Origin: Physcomitrium patens
Lineage: Eukaryota; Streptophyta; Bryopsida; Funariales; Funariaceae
Direction of reading: 5' to 3'
DNA length: 64,000 nt
Assembly (NCBI RefSeq): GCF_000002425.4
Contig: NC_037255.1
Span: forward strand, 5,834,063 to 5,898,062
The notes below the pieces were generated by a model. That model had not been told where the DNA came from. It saw only the letters and a program-made list of their open reading frames with translations, and did not search any database. This document shows, in pieces, positions 23,987 to 37,500 of the stretch (within the stretch, counting starts at the first letter, position 1; each line of letters opens with the position of its first letter). The position numbers were made by a program, and so were the translations under genes.

Positions 23987-24071
23987 GGTGACTCGAAAGT
24001 GCAAAAGTAGCTGTGATCGAAAGAGAGTGATGAGTGCTGACAACTATAGTCCGAGGACAACAAGTCCCCAT
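23847..24071 (-). other. Overlapping upstream ORF of the methyltransferase gene (74 aa)
   Basis: An ATG at 24071 in strong context (ACAATGG: A at -3, G at +4) opens a 74-codon frame. It overlaps the main start at 23986 in another reading frame and ends 140 nt inside the main gene. Two tiny ATG-stop frames lie just upstream (24111-24097 and 24100-24083). If the transcript starts above these, initiation at the main ATG must be limited by leaky scanning. Arabidopsis relatives of the main gene are annotated with a conserved-peptide uORF (CPuORF47 group). I cannot say this peptide is the homologue. Confidence 0.5.
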
Positions 24072-24800
24072 TGTAACCGAAATTAAAAATTAGGGCTCAT
24101 TGTCGTTGCATTACAAAGCTGTTTTCTTTACACACGTAGCTGGTGACATGGCTCAACCGCTAATCTTTTATTTTCAATTATCAAACCTCACAATTACTAG
24201 TCCACTCTTGGTCTTTGCCAGTGGTGTAACAGGAGAGATGATGAATTAGGTCATGGCCATTCACTTGTTGGCTGTACAATATCACTGTGAATGGATATTC
24301 ATTTGCAGGTTGAGTGTGGGGATTTATTCACATAGAGAAAGTGATTGATTTAGGAATAGATATAGAGAGATTGAAAAAGGTTTATGATGTGCCTCCGCAA
24401 AAGCACTAAATGAGTCTGTTTCGATTCTACAAAATAAGTGTTATAAATAAATATGTGTTTTTAAACATATGTTGTATTGTGATACAAATTTTACATTTTT
24501 TTTTGTTGTTTTGTTGTTTTGTTCTTTTTTAGATTTGATTTGTTAAGTGTTATATCTAAGAAATTTTAATTTATAAATTAGATTCTAAAGAAACTAAATA
24601 CACCAAATCAATATTCATCTTAATAAAGAATTTGGACAAGTTAAGATATTTTTATGATCATGGAATTCAAAAATTAATAATCTAAAGATGATAAATTTCA
24701 TTTAAGAAAAGATAACAACTAAAGTGACTTTGACAATAAAAATGACATATAATATAAAATATAAAAAATAAAATAAAACTTCTACAAATCACCAAACTAT
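23987..24800. promoter_or_regulatory. Upstream region of the methyltransferase gene
   Basis: Balanced composition persists to about 24,400 and then becomes AT-rich with T/G runs near 24,500. The proximal part should hold leader and promoter. No distinct core-promoter element could be assigned. The right edge is the terminal repeat of a fossil retrotransposon at 24,801. Confidence 0.5.
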
Positions 24801-25310
24801 TGTCAAAGACAAAAACTCAAAGAAAATATGTAAAAAAGTGAGAGATGAATTCTAAGAGAGATGAAAAACTAGAAATAAGAAAGAAAATATATTTAATAAG
24901 AAACTGAAATAGCTATTGGCAAAGACTAGAAAATTAGAGATTCTTGAAATTAGACTAGAAGCAAAAAAAGAATTGAGAAGAGTGAAGAAGACTTCACTCT
25001 CACCTCTATATATACTATCTACCTAAGAGTTACAAGGCAAAGTTCTATAAAACCTCCAACACATGTCTAATTTGTAAGACATATGTCTTAACTTACAAGG
25101 CAAGTTTTCTATAAGTGTGCCATATTATTAGCATGTATGATAAGTTATAAATACATATGATACGTGGCTAACTTGTTGGTCAAATTTCTAATCTATTAAT
25201 CACTTATAGATATATATAAAGATGAAAGCATGTCTATGAAACTTTACTACCAGATATTTTTAAATTAACCTACTTTTATCTACTTATTGCAAGGAAAATT
25301 AGTCTTAATA
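24801..25310 (-). repeat. LTR of fossil A0 (left copy)
   Basis: Begins TGTCAAAG. Shares with the other family-A repeats the central block gagtgaagaagacttcactc followed by tatatatactatct. The right edge is approximate. Confidence 0.75.
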
Positions 25311-28300
25311 TTATAACAAACTAACCATACCTTGTTACCAATGTAGAATTGAGGTTACTCCTTACAATAGACATCTATGTTGGTCTTTTGTTATTCTTGA
25401 GCATTTTTTAAATGTGCCTTTATTATTATATGTAGCTTAAATAAATAATATGCTAAATTTTTTGCTACAAGATAATTAACATTTGAAAAGTTAAAAACAT
25501 CAAATTTTAGATGATAACTATAATTAGTAAATAAAGATTTTTATTGAATAAAAGAATATACCATATTATTTTAAGCAAACTCTATTAATTGTAAAAGAGT
25601 TGTCCAATTGAATTTTGGTAGTTGATGGTATATCTTAAATATTACTCAAAAATTTAATTTATGTGCTTCATTCGTCTATCAATTTGAGGATAAAAAACCA
25701 AGTAAAATTTTATATTTATTTTCAGAATCTTAAAAAAGATTCTCATAAAATCTTAATAAAAATTAAATTTTCTATCTAATATAATATCCTTGGTAATCCA
25801 TGATAGCAATAGATGTTGTCAAGAAAAAGCTTACCTATTTCTTCACTTCTAATAGATTTTGAATATGGTACAAAATGTACCATCTTGATAAATCAATCTA
25901 TTATCATAAATATAGAATCATGCAAACTTGAGACTAAAAGATCTATAATAGAATCCATAGAAACAAAGACAATAGTTGCTCTTAAATAGATAATGATTGA
26001 AAAAGTCTATAAAATCAATGTTAAGGAATTTCGGATATTGAAAAAATATCACATGATTGTACAAATTTTTAATTGCCTTCTACATTTGAAGCCATCAAAA
26101 ATCTCTCAATATTAGCTTTAAAGTCTTAGTGTATCCAAAATATTTGATTGCTAGAAAATTCTAACAAGTTTGGAGAATACATAATCATGCTTTGCCTTCT
26201 AGAATATATAATCATTCCTCAAAATAGAATAGATTATTCTTGAACTTTAATCTAGAAGAATCGTGAGACTTAAAAGAATTATTTTTTAATATCATGAATA
26301 AGATAATCAAAAGATATACTCAATTGAACTTGCTTGAAAAAAATTGAATCAACAGTCACTATTGCTTTGATTGCTCAAAGAAGAAAATGCTTTGGCTTCA
26401 AGAGAATCATGCTTTATTGATCAAAATTTATATTTTTTTCTTTTGATACAAGATAAAAATAGCTAAAAAAGATGTCTAATAAACCTTCTTATTCATTGGA
26501 TTAATAAGTAAATTTGAAATTAAGTTTTGATAAGAATATGCTCCAATAGGCTTGGACATAATTCAAAATATCTATAGAGATGAAATACTTAAGGTTCTTG
26601 TAATCCGTATACTCAATGGCTAGACTCAAGGTATCTTTTAGATAATGATTTTATTTTTAAAATGAATCCATGTTTACAAGAAGCTCTTTATTATAGATCT
26701 TGTAGTTAATCTTGATTATTGAATATTTCTTAAAATATAAAGTTAATAGGTGGAGCTTGTCATTTGTTTCCATTTGTGACAAAATTACATGCATAACAAA
26801 GTCTGATGTATGTGTTTCTACAAAGAATACCTTGAAGAAGTCAATGCTATACAAGATTGATATAAAAATAAATGTTGTTTTTAAGGCTTCAAAACATGCT
26901 TCAATATCTTTGTTCTACTTAAGTTTGTCTTCATATGTCAGATATGTAAGAAGAGCCATAACTTAAAAAAAATTCTTGATGAATATTTGATAATAGTTGA
27001 TAAATCTCAAAAAATATTATATATCTCTAATTTATTTTTACATCTTTCAATCCTTGATAGTTTAGAGCTTTTTAAGTTCTATCATAAAACCATCATTTGA
27101 AAGGATGTATCCTAAGAAGTCAACTTGAGAAATATAAAATATATACTATTTCATCTTGACCTATAATATTACATCTTTTAGTTTTTGTAATATATAACAA
27201 ATATGAACTTCATACTCTTTTATATTCTTTAAGTAAATTAAGATATTGTCTAAATAATACATGACAAAATCATCAAGAAACTCACAAAAGATACCATATA
27301 TTAGATGTTGAAAATTAGCTAATACATTTGTGAGTCTAAAAGGCATGACATTACATTCAAAATATCTATACATCGTTTGAAACATAGTTTTTTATTCATC
27401 TCTTTCTTTAATGCATATTAAGTTGTATACTCCTTGTAGATCTATTTTGGTATAGATCTTCACTTGATTTAATTGATCAAGAAGTCTTAAAATTAAAAGT
27501 AGAAGATACCTATTCTTGATGGTGATCTTATTGAGTCTTTGATAGTCCACACACATTTGCAAAAATCTGTCTTTTTTCTTTACAAATAAGATAGAAATCC
27601 TTATTAGAGATTTATAATAGCACATGAAATTCTAAGCCAAACTTTCATTAATGTATTCCTTGAATATAGTTAATTTTTTTTGTAATAGGCTATAGATTGG
27701 TCTAAATGGTGATTGAGCTCTTTCTTAAAGATTGATGGAATAAATATAGAAACAATGTTTTAAAAGAATATTTGCATTTTTTTTTTCAAAAATGTCTTAA
27801 TATTTGCTTAAAATACCACTTGAAGTCTTTTTTTCATTGAAAAAAGGAGTAGCATATATAATAAAAGTTATTCTATTTTTGCATCATATATGAAAGCTTT
27901 TGTATTTATCTATAATAATTTGAATATATTGATTTTATGGATTTTTTCTTGTCTAGGAGAATCTTAGACTGAAATATAAAAAAATTAAGGTTATAAGAAA
28001 TCTAATCTATTTGATAGTTATATTTTTTTAGCCTCAATAATTTTAAAATAATTAAATTAAAAAGAGATCTAATTACATTAAATATTATTAATTTGTTATG
28101 ACCACTAGTTACTACATCCAAAAAAAAAGGTTTTATATTTAACATCTACAAAAGGCAATAAATGATCATCTATTATTTTTACAGGCACAAATTTGGTTTT
28201 TTTAACTAAGGACATTTCTTATTTTTTGGCAAAGTCTTTGTCTATAAAAAATATTGAAGTTCCTAAATCTAATAAGGCTTAGACTTTATAATTTTTTTTA

Positions 28301-29381
28301 TCCTCAAAAAATTTCTATTATGAAACAAAATAAAATATTTGAAAAGAATATAAGACTATTGTTAGTTGTTATGCAAGATTTTAGCCGTACAATTCTTAAT
28401 GTAGTTGGAAAAATTTGTTTTTCAACACATCACCCTCTTTGGAAATCATGCTTATCATTTTGTGATTGCATTACTTTGGATAATATTAGGCAGTGTACTT
28501 TGATTCTCTACAATATAGGCACAAACCTTCTTAATGACAATAAGTCTTTTCTTACTTAGTAAGAAATTTAAAACATATTCTATCAATTTATATAGGCTCT
28601 AATAAACTTGATCTCTATTATTTTTTTTCAATTACTTTTTTTAAATATAGCCATAAAAATTTCCAAGTATGAATTCAAATCATAGAGTAGTCATGAATCT
28701 TTTTTTTTATCAAAGATACAAACCAAGAAAGAATACTTTCAAAGTAAAATATTTATATGAATCCAACTTGAGTAAATCCATGAAGATATTGAAAAAGATG
28801 CAACCTTAGATAGGGCTTTATTTGTTGTAAAAACCCTCAAAACTTAGATCTTGTTTTATCAAACTTCTTTGGCATACTAATCCTTGCATCTTTTGTGCTT
28901 GTAAAAGTGAGGCTTTTTTAATTTGGTTGTGAGGTGAATCTACTTGCTTCCTTCAATTGCTTTTTGATATAGACTTTGGACTTCTTCCATAGGTATAAGA
29001 ATATTCTTTCTATAGTTGATACTTGTAATAGATGAAATTTCTATTCTAACAATATTGACAAGCTTGTAAAGATTTGCAATAGTTGCAAACTTATTCTTAT
29101 TTTTTTCAAATATATCATTTATGATTTTTTTTTTATTTCAAAAAATTTAATAAATCTACAAGTCAAATTAGAGGAACGAAATTTGCAACTTCTAATGCCA
29201 AATAATAATTTCTATAAAGAAGGGTGATTTACTTTCTTTAAAGAAAAAATCAATGTTGGAAAACTAAATTGTATGCTTAAAGGTAGATAATCTACAACCT
29301 TTAAAACACAACAATAGAAATAAAATGATCCATTCACTTCTAAAACAAGACAAAAATAATGAATTAACACTCTTATCAAAC

Positions 29382-29925
29382 TATCAAGGACATAAATTTC
29401 AGAGAAGTAAAAGATCAATATACTCTTGTGTCACTCAAAAAAATTAGATAATCACTAAAAATGGTATATATTTTAAATTATAATAACTATTATCAAAGAA
29501 AAGAAGAGAATAGACTTTTGAAACTAGATTAAGTATAAAAAAGGCATTGACAAGAATAAAAAATACTTTATTGTTAACTTTATACATACTATTTAATTAG
29601 GAGCTATATGGCAATATTCTATAGGACTTTCAATATCAATTGACTTTACAAGATACATATTTTAATTTATAAGACAAGTTTTTTATATGTACACTATATA
29701 GTTAGCTTGTTCTATAAGCTATCAATACATGTGAAATGTGACTAATTTATTGACTAATTTCTAACCTACTAATCAACAACAAAGAAGTATAAAATCAAAG
29801 CAATATTTATAAAGCTTTTTAGAAGCTTCTATAAAAGATAATATAAAATTAATTAATTTTTACATACTAATTAATCATATAAGTATATATTTAAATAAAT
29901 ATATATTCATAATAAATACTACATT
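29382..29925 (-). repeat. LTR of fossil A0 (right copy)
   Basis: Degenerate family-A repeat beginning TATCAAGG. It lies about 100 bp from an oppositely oriented family-A repeat at 30,027. Edges are approximate because of decay. Confidence 0.65.
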
Positions 29926-30026
29926 TTTTAGTACTTTTTGGTATATTTTGCCTCCTCTTTTATTGATATTTGTATATTATAAAATTTTTTATAAAAATAC
30001 ATGTGAATTTTTTGTATTATTATACC

Positions 30027-30565
30027 TATCATGGATATACATATGTACTCTAGTAAATATCTATATAATAAAATAAAATTATGTAAAAGTAAATAAAAAT
30101 AGATTAATTTTATATTATCTTTTAGAAAAGCTTTTTAGAAGCTTCATAAATACTTCTTTGACTTTATATGTGTTTGTAGTTGATTGATAGATTAGAAACT
30201 TGGTCAAAAAATTAATCACAAGTTAATAGCTTATAGAATAAGCTAATTATGTGGCCTTTATATAAAAAACTTGTCTTGTAAGTTACGATATGTGTCTTGC
30301 AAAGTCAACACGTTATAGAGGTCTTATAGAAAATTGCCATATAGCTCCTAATTAAGAGTATATATGGAGGTAAGAGTGAAGCCTTCTTCACTCTTATGAA
30401 TGCCTTTTTAGTCTTTAGTCTTATTTTTAGACTTTCTAGTCTTCTTATTTTTGGCAATAGCCATTTTAATTCAATAATATATCATCTTTAAGTGACTTTT
30501 TAGTTCTTTTCAATGTCACAAGAGTGTATTGAAGATTTCTATTTTTGAGATTTATATCCTTGATA
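30027..30565 (+). repeat. 5' LTR of fossil A1
   Basis: Plus-oriented family-A repeat, beginning TATCATGGATATAC and ending ATCCTTGATA. It carries the conserved block gaagccttcttcactctt near its middle. Confidence 0.75.
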
Positions 30566-31899
30566 GTTTAAGCAGAGTACTAACTTACTATTTCTATCTT
30601 ATTCTAGAATTGAATGAATTAACTTATTTTTATTATTGAATTTTGAAGATTGTAGACTATCCACCTTTAAATAAAAAATATTTTTTTTAACATAGATCTT
30701 TCTCCTAAAGAAAGTAGATTATCCTACTTTGTAGAAATTTTCATTTGATATTAGAGGTTGGAGATTATCTTCTTCTAATTCAACTTCTTGAACTTTTTTG
30801 AGTTGTCTATGGAAGAAAAGATTATGGATGCTACACTCAATGGAAGTGAGAATATATTTGTAACTATTGTAAATCTTTATGAGCTTTAAGAATAGAAATC
30901 TCATATATTTCCAATTTGAATCATAGCAGTATTATTCCTATGCCTATGGAAGAAATTTAGAGTCTGTGATAAGAAGTTGTGCAATTGAAGGAAGTAAGTC
31001 TCTAAATCTATTTGTAATTGATTAGTAGGTTAGAAACTTAGTCCACTTTACAACCAAATTCAAGGATTTTTTTTTTCTATAAATATAACGTGGAGAAGGA
31101 TTACTATGCTTAAAAAGTTTGATGGAACTAGATCAAAATTTTGAGGATTTTTGCAATAAGTTAAGATCTATCTAAGGTGCATGCCTTCCAATATTTCAAT
31201 AGATTTATTCAAGTTAGATTCATAGCAGCATTTCTATTAGGAAGTTCTTTCTTTTGGTTTGTACCTTTAATAGAAAAGAATTCACAACTCTTTTATGATT
31301 TGAATTCATTTCTAGAAGTATTTATGGCTATATTTAGAAAAAATGATAGAAAAAAAATAATAAAGATGAAGCTCTTATCTTTGTGGCAAGGATCACGATT
31401 AACCACCATATGTGTTGCTTAATTCCAAACCTTGCTTGCGATGTGGACTAGAATGACAAAGCCTTTATCAATCAATTTTGATGTAGGTTGAAGGATAATG
31501 TCAAAGATTTATCACTAATAATGCCAAAGGCAAAATCTTTGAAATAATTTATTGTTCAAGCCATTGCATATGAAAATTGATTATTTGGAAGATATCAAGA
31601 ACAAAGACTTAGCTGAAAAAGAACAAATCAAATAATGATGGCAGTTTCCAAGTTTTTAGAAATATATTTATCAAGGCCAGAACCAATGCAAAATGATACA
31701 ATATATTTTAAATCCCTCATGGAGCTAGAAAAAACTTGATAATGTCAAAAATGCTTATGCTTATATTATGGAGAAGCTAAAAATACTACTCAATATTATC
31801 CAAAGAATAATGCAACCACAAAATGGGAAGCATGGTTATCAAAGAAGATAATGTGTTTAGATACAATTTTTTTTTGCTATAATAGCAATCGTAGTCATA

Positions 31900-33110
31900 T
31901 TGTAAATGCTTATAGTATGTAAAAATTAATTATAACATATTTTATGTTTATAAGTCTTGATGTATATTAGAATGGTTAATAAATTAATTTAAAGAGAGTA
32001 GATATAAGAAAATTTATTTTAAATTTTATCTATTTTTGTTATAGTATTTAAATTATATAAAATTTAGATGTTTAGTATAAACATTTAAGAGAAATTGGAA
32101 GCCTAAGGATAAAATTCTAAACTACTAGGAGGCTTATGAGGAGTGATAAAACCAAAGCATGGTTGGATGAAGGCAAAAGGTAAAGATTTTTATCCCTATT
32201 GGTCGAAGGCCATATCCACTAGACATTCAGTAGGCTATCTGAGATCATAACAAGGATTTTGGCAACTTCAAAAGAGAAATTTGAAAATAAGAAGAGAAAA
32301 TTTAAGTTTTAGGATTTGGACTACAATTTGTGTACAAATTTTAGATGATTTGGAATTAGAGTGATGAAATTATAGCTGTTTGAAGTTAAGATGTCTATTT
32401 AAGATATACTATTGCTATTTTGGAGATATGAAGAGCTTAATGATAGATTATGGAAATCAAGAGATGCGACTATAAGAGAAATTTTAAAATCTATATCTTT
32501 TGTGAAGGAATTTCTGCATTTAGAGTTAGTATGAAGAAGTTATAGAGCATTGAAAACAAAACATGTAATTTAGAGGTAATAAGTGAGTTGTTTTGTTGAT
32601 AGTAATGGTTGGAGTCCTATCTTGAGTTTTTGGATGAATTTTTAGCTAAAGTTTTTCAAAAATATGTGTTATTGAGCTAAAAATCTATATATGAAAAAAT
32701 TATGGTATTTGAATACTTAATTTGTGAGATATGAAGAAATTTGTACATGAGTATATGTAAGTAAGGATTTGAAGCTACTGTTAGAGTTTTGACAATATCT
32801 TAAGATTTGTTATGAATTTACTATTGAAATTTGTTGTAGTAGTTGTTCAAAATACATTAGTACTTCATGCAAAATTTGGATTTGTTTAAATGGGCCGATT
32901 GTGAGATATGAGCTGTTGAAGTTTTAGAAGAATTTACCTTCAAGATATACAGGTTTTTAATAATATTTTTATGACATTTTTGGTGATCTTTGATACTTAA
33001 GAATTATGTATTGATATAATTGCTCATATAGGAATAATTTTATATATAAACTTGGTGTTTTCATTATCTAGAGGCTTAGTTTAGTATTTAGTGATAGCCA
33101 AAAGCCCAAT
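31900..33110 (+). mobile_element. Solo LTR-like insert of family B within fossil A1
   Basis: About 1.2 kb of non-coding sequence interrupts the host element between gag and protease. It resembles the long repeats at 59.5-61.0 and 62.7-64 kb in plus orientation, sharing phrases such as tatccctattggtc followed by a shared purine-rich block. It resembles the repeat at 57.3-57.96 kb in reverse. No internal coding region accompanies it, so recombination between two LTRs is the likely origin. Edges are approximate and I could not define a target duplication. Confidence 0.55.
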
Positions 33111-34017
33111 GCTTTCTTAAGGCAAATTCTCTCTACCATGACACAGTGTGGCTAAAATCTTTTATAATTCCTAGTAAAGGTCCTAATCTCTCCTCAACTC
33201 CTTCACCTTATTTTATAATAGAATTTTATTTAGGAAAAAAAAATCACAAAGTCTCAGCTTTATTAGATTCAAGAGCCTTAGCCTATTTTATAGATAAAGA
33301 TTTTGTCAAAAAATAAGAGATATTATTTGTCAAAAAACTAAACCTGTACATATAGAAGCCATAGATAGTTGTTCACTATCTTTTGGTGATGTTGTACATG
33401 AAACTATTCTTTTAAATGTAGCAATTAGAGATCATAATAGCATAATAATATTTAATATAATAAGATCTCCATCCAATTTGGTTACTTTTAGATTATCCTA
33501 GTTAGAAAAGTATAATCCTCAAATAGATTGGATTTCTTGTAACCTTAATTTTTTTGATAGTTTAATCCAAAATCTTATTAGTCAAGTAAAAATATATAAG
33601 TCTAGTATATCTAAATCCTTATTAATAGATACAAGAGCTTTTATGCATGCTACAAAAGACGGATTATCTTTTGCTTTATATGCCATGCCTATTTTTAATG
33701 GCAAAAAGACATCAAGTAGTATTCCTAGTGAGTATCAAGATTTTTAAGAGGTTTTTGAAAAAAAAAAATGTAGATATTCTTCTAGAGCATCATCCTTATG
33801 ATTGTTCTATTATTCTTTATAAAGAAGCTCAACCACCATTTGGACTAATCTATAACCTATCATAAAACGAGTTAGTAGCACTCAAAGAATATATTGATGA
33901 AAATTTGGATAAGAATTTTATTTGTCATTTTAAATCTCCAACCGAGGTTTCTATCTTATTTATAAAGAAAAAAGATAGATCTCTATAAATATGTATAGAT
34001 TATCAAGGACTCAACAA

Positions 34018-34022
34018 TAACA
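34018..34022. repeat. Target-site duplication TAACA (left)
   Basis: Pentamer directly before the left LTR of A2, identical to 40,416-40,420 on the other side. Confidence 0.85.
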
Positions 34023-34583
34023 TATCAAGGACAATAACTTGATGAAAAAGCAATTTAGATAAGTGAGCCTTCACTCAAAGAAAGGTAACAAAATATAAAT
34101 AAAAAAATATATATATTGAAAGAGAAACTGGAATGGCTATTGCCAAAAGATAAGAAAATTAGAAACCCTTGAAACTAGACTGGAAGCAAGAAAGGAGTTG
34201 ACAAGAGTGAAGAAGGCTTCACTCTTGTCTCTATATATACTATCTAACTAGGGGCTACGTGGCAACGTTCTATAAGACCTCCAATATGTGTTGACTTTGT
34301 AGGATACATGCCTTGACTTACAAGGCAAGTTTTTCTACGTGTGGACCACATAGTTAACTTGGTCTTGAAGCTAACAACATGTGTGGTACATGGCCAACTT
34401 GTTGACCACGTTTCTAATCCAAAAAATCAATTAAAGACACCTATGAAGTCAAAGCAGCATCTATGAAGCTTCTAGGAAGCTTTCATATCAAATACTATAA
34501 AATTAACTTATTTTTACTTACTTTTTCTTACTTCTACCTATTTATATATATAATTATTGGCTTACATGAGTATGTCCGTGACA
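34023..34583 (-). repeat. LTR of A2 (left, 3' in element sense)
   Basis: 561 bp, same length as its partner. Ends ...tgtccgtgaca. Confidence 0.9.
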
Positions 34584-37500
34584 TTACCCCCCCTTCTAGG
34601 GACAAGTTCTACGAGGAGCGGTCATCATATGTTGAGAAAATCTATGATGCATCAAATTGTATTTGCCACATACTCTAATCTTTGTTCTCTTCAAAGATGA
34701 TTGATAGGACCTCTCAACTATCGGTAGTATCCCATATCTTGGTGGGAAGACCATCCAATTATCTGATCATTGTTGAGGCCTTCAAAACTTCCTTCGAATA
34801 AAATATTTGGAACACCATCAGGAGTTGTTCCTACCTCTAGTAAAATCACCAAACATCAGGAGCTCCTTCTAAGGTTGTGATACCAAATGCATTATATCTC
34901 ACCATTTATTCGAGGAAGAGTATGTTGTTCTTGAAGATCTTCATCTCGATTGCATTGTCTTGAAGGTTGTAACAATCGTAATGTCTCGTCTGACAGGTCA
35001 GCAAATGAAGTCTCTTGAATCAAATCCACTAGTTGTTGGTTCTCCATCTCAAGAGTGTCACAACTACAAAGAAGCTACAAACAAGGATTGAAAGTAGAAT
35101 GTTATCTTACTTAGATCTTGTTTCTTTTATAAAAAAAGTTTTCATCTTAATTTTGATAGATGTCGTCGATGAAAAGCCTCTATCGCCTTTGCTGCATTTG
35201 CAAGATTCTTTACTAGCTCCCATGTGTATTCACTAATATCATATCCGTGCTAATGGACAAGATACTCCAATTTAATTTGGCACCGCCTTGAATCTAAGAC
35301 TTCTTCTACTTCAAACTCTTCATTATTGTCCACTTCTGTAAGAGGAGGTGGAATTTGTCTTCTTCCTTGTATATCTACTGTCTTATATGGTTCAAAAAGA
35401 GACATGTGGAATATAGGATGGACCTTCATTGACTCTAGTAGGTATAATCGATATGAAATTGGATTATTTTGTTCAAAAATAGGAAAAGATTCAAGCCTAT
35501 GATAGTCCAATTTATCACAAGGATGAGTAGTCTTAATATTGTGACAAAGTATCCATACCTTATCACCTATGTTGAATTGTGGTTGTTCCTTTCTATATAC
35601 ATCCACATTTATCTTTTGTCGTTCTTGAGTTTCTTTTAATTGTGCCTTCATTGTTGCATGTAACTCTGACAACTGATTTATTATATCTTCTGCTGCACGA
35701 TTATCAAATTTTGAGAAATCAAATGTCTGAAGTCTTGGATGATAACCATAATTGGCAAAGAAAGGTGTTTGTTGGATAGAAGAATGTACCATATTATTAT
35801 AAACAAACTTTGTCAATGGCAGAAGAGTTGTCCAATCATCTTGTTGATAGTTGATAGTACATCTTAAGTATTACTCCAAGACTTGATTTACGCGCTCTGT
35901 CTGTCCGTCAGTTTGAGGATGAAAAGCCAAAAAAAAGTTTAATATCTACTTTTAAAATCTTAAAAAGGGTTCTCCAAAATCTTGACACAAATTGAGTTCC
36001 CCTATCCGATATAATATCCTTTGATAAACCATAATAGCGATAGATATTATCAATAAAAAGCTTAGCTATTTTTTCACCCGTAATAGATTTTGTACATAGC
36101 ACAAAATGTGCCATTTTCGTGAAGCGATCTACTATCACAAATATAGAGTCATAAGAACCTGAGATTGGAAGATCTGTGATGAAGTCCATAGAAACAGAAG
36201 ACCATGGTTGTTTTGGAATGGATAATGGGTGAAGAAGTCCAAAAGGTCAATGACGAGGAGTTTTTGATCTTGAAAAAACATCACATGATTGTATAAAATT
36301 TTTGATTGCCTTCTACATTTGAGGCCACCAAAAATCCCTAGATATCAGCTCTAAAGTCTTATTGTATCCAAAATGTCTTACTACTGGAAAGTCGTGACAA
36401 GCTTGAAGAATACGTAAATGTTCTTCTTCTTTTGGAACATATAGGCATCCTTTGAAATAGAGTAAGTTGATCTTGAACTCGAATTTAGAAGGATCATGAG
36501 ATTTAGAAGAATTATTTTTGATATCATGAATAAGAGAGCCTAAAGACATACTTAAGTGGACTTGCTTGAGAAAAGTTAAATCAACAATCTATGTTGATTT
36601 TATTGCTCGAAGATGAAATTGCTCCAGCTTCAAGAGAACCATTCTTTGTTGCTCAAAAGCTGCATCTCCTTCTTTTGGTGCAAGATAAGAATGTCTAGAC
36701 AAGGCATCGAACAAACCTTATTGTTTTTCTGGTCGATAAGTGATGATAAACTCGAATCTTAATAAAGACATGCTCCAACGAGCTTGACGATGATTTAATA
36801 TACAAGCTGACATGAAATATTCGAGGTTCTTGTAATCCATATATACGGTGACTGGACTAGAAGCGCCTTCTAGATAATGATGCCATTCTTGAAAAAAATC
36901 CACAATTAGAAGAAGTTCTTTATCGTGGATTTCATAATTGATTTTTGCTACTGAGAATTTTTTTGAATGAAAGGCTACTAGATGAAGTTTGTCATCTGTT
37001 CCCATTTGTCACAAAACCGCACCAAGAACAAAGTCTGATGCATCTATTTTCATAAAGAATGCTTTGGAAAAATCAACATGATATAAGATTGGTGCAGAAA
37101 TAGACACTGTCTTCAAAGATTCAAAAGCAACTTCCACTTCTTGATACCATTGGAGTTTGACTTTACATGTCAAACGTGTAAGTGGAGTTGCAACTCGAGA
37201 GAAGTCTTTGATGAAGAATCGATAGTAGTTGACAAATCCCAAAAAGCATTGGACATCTCTTACCATTTTTGGGATCTTCCAATCCATAATAATTTAAACT
37301 TTCTTAAGATCCATCATAAGTCCATCATTTGAAATGATGTAACCTAAGAAATTGACTTGAGTAGTATAGAATACATACTTTTCTATCTTGGCATAGAGTC
37401 CCGCATGTCTTAATTTTTGTAACACATGATGAACATGAGGTTCATGTTCTTCTGGATTCTTAGAATAGATCAAGATGTCGTCTATATAACAAACTACAAA

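Larger units (their letters stand above)
24801..29925 (-). mobile_element. Fossil Ty3/gypsy chromovirus A0 (minus strand, decayed)
   Basis: Long terminal repeats lie at 24,801-about 25,310 and about 29,382-29,925, both in minus orientation and related to those of the better preserved copy at 34-40 kb. Between them, reading leftward, are gag remnants (about 29,200-28,600), protease region (about 28,260-27,800), reverse transcriptase (27,700-26,900), RNase H (26,870-26,430) and integrase (26,260-25,320). The chromodomain-bearing segment present in the 34-40 kb copy is absent. The left repeat starts TGTCAAAG and is preceded by ACTAT. A matching duplication at the right end is not clear. It is broken many times (dozens of breaks), so it is old. 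No part should be considered functional. Confidence 0.8.

Noticed and set aside
29382-30565. Large inverted repeat as a foldback DNA transposon
   Set aside because: Each arm is a family-A LTR continuous with its own element on the outer side, so the palindrome comes from two adjacent retroelements.
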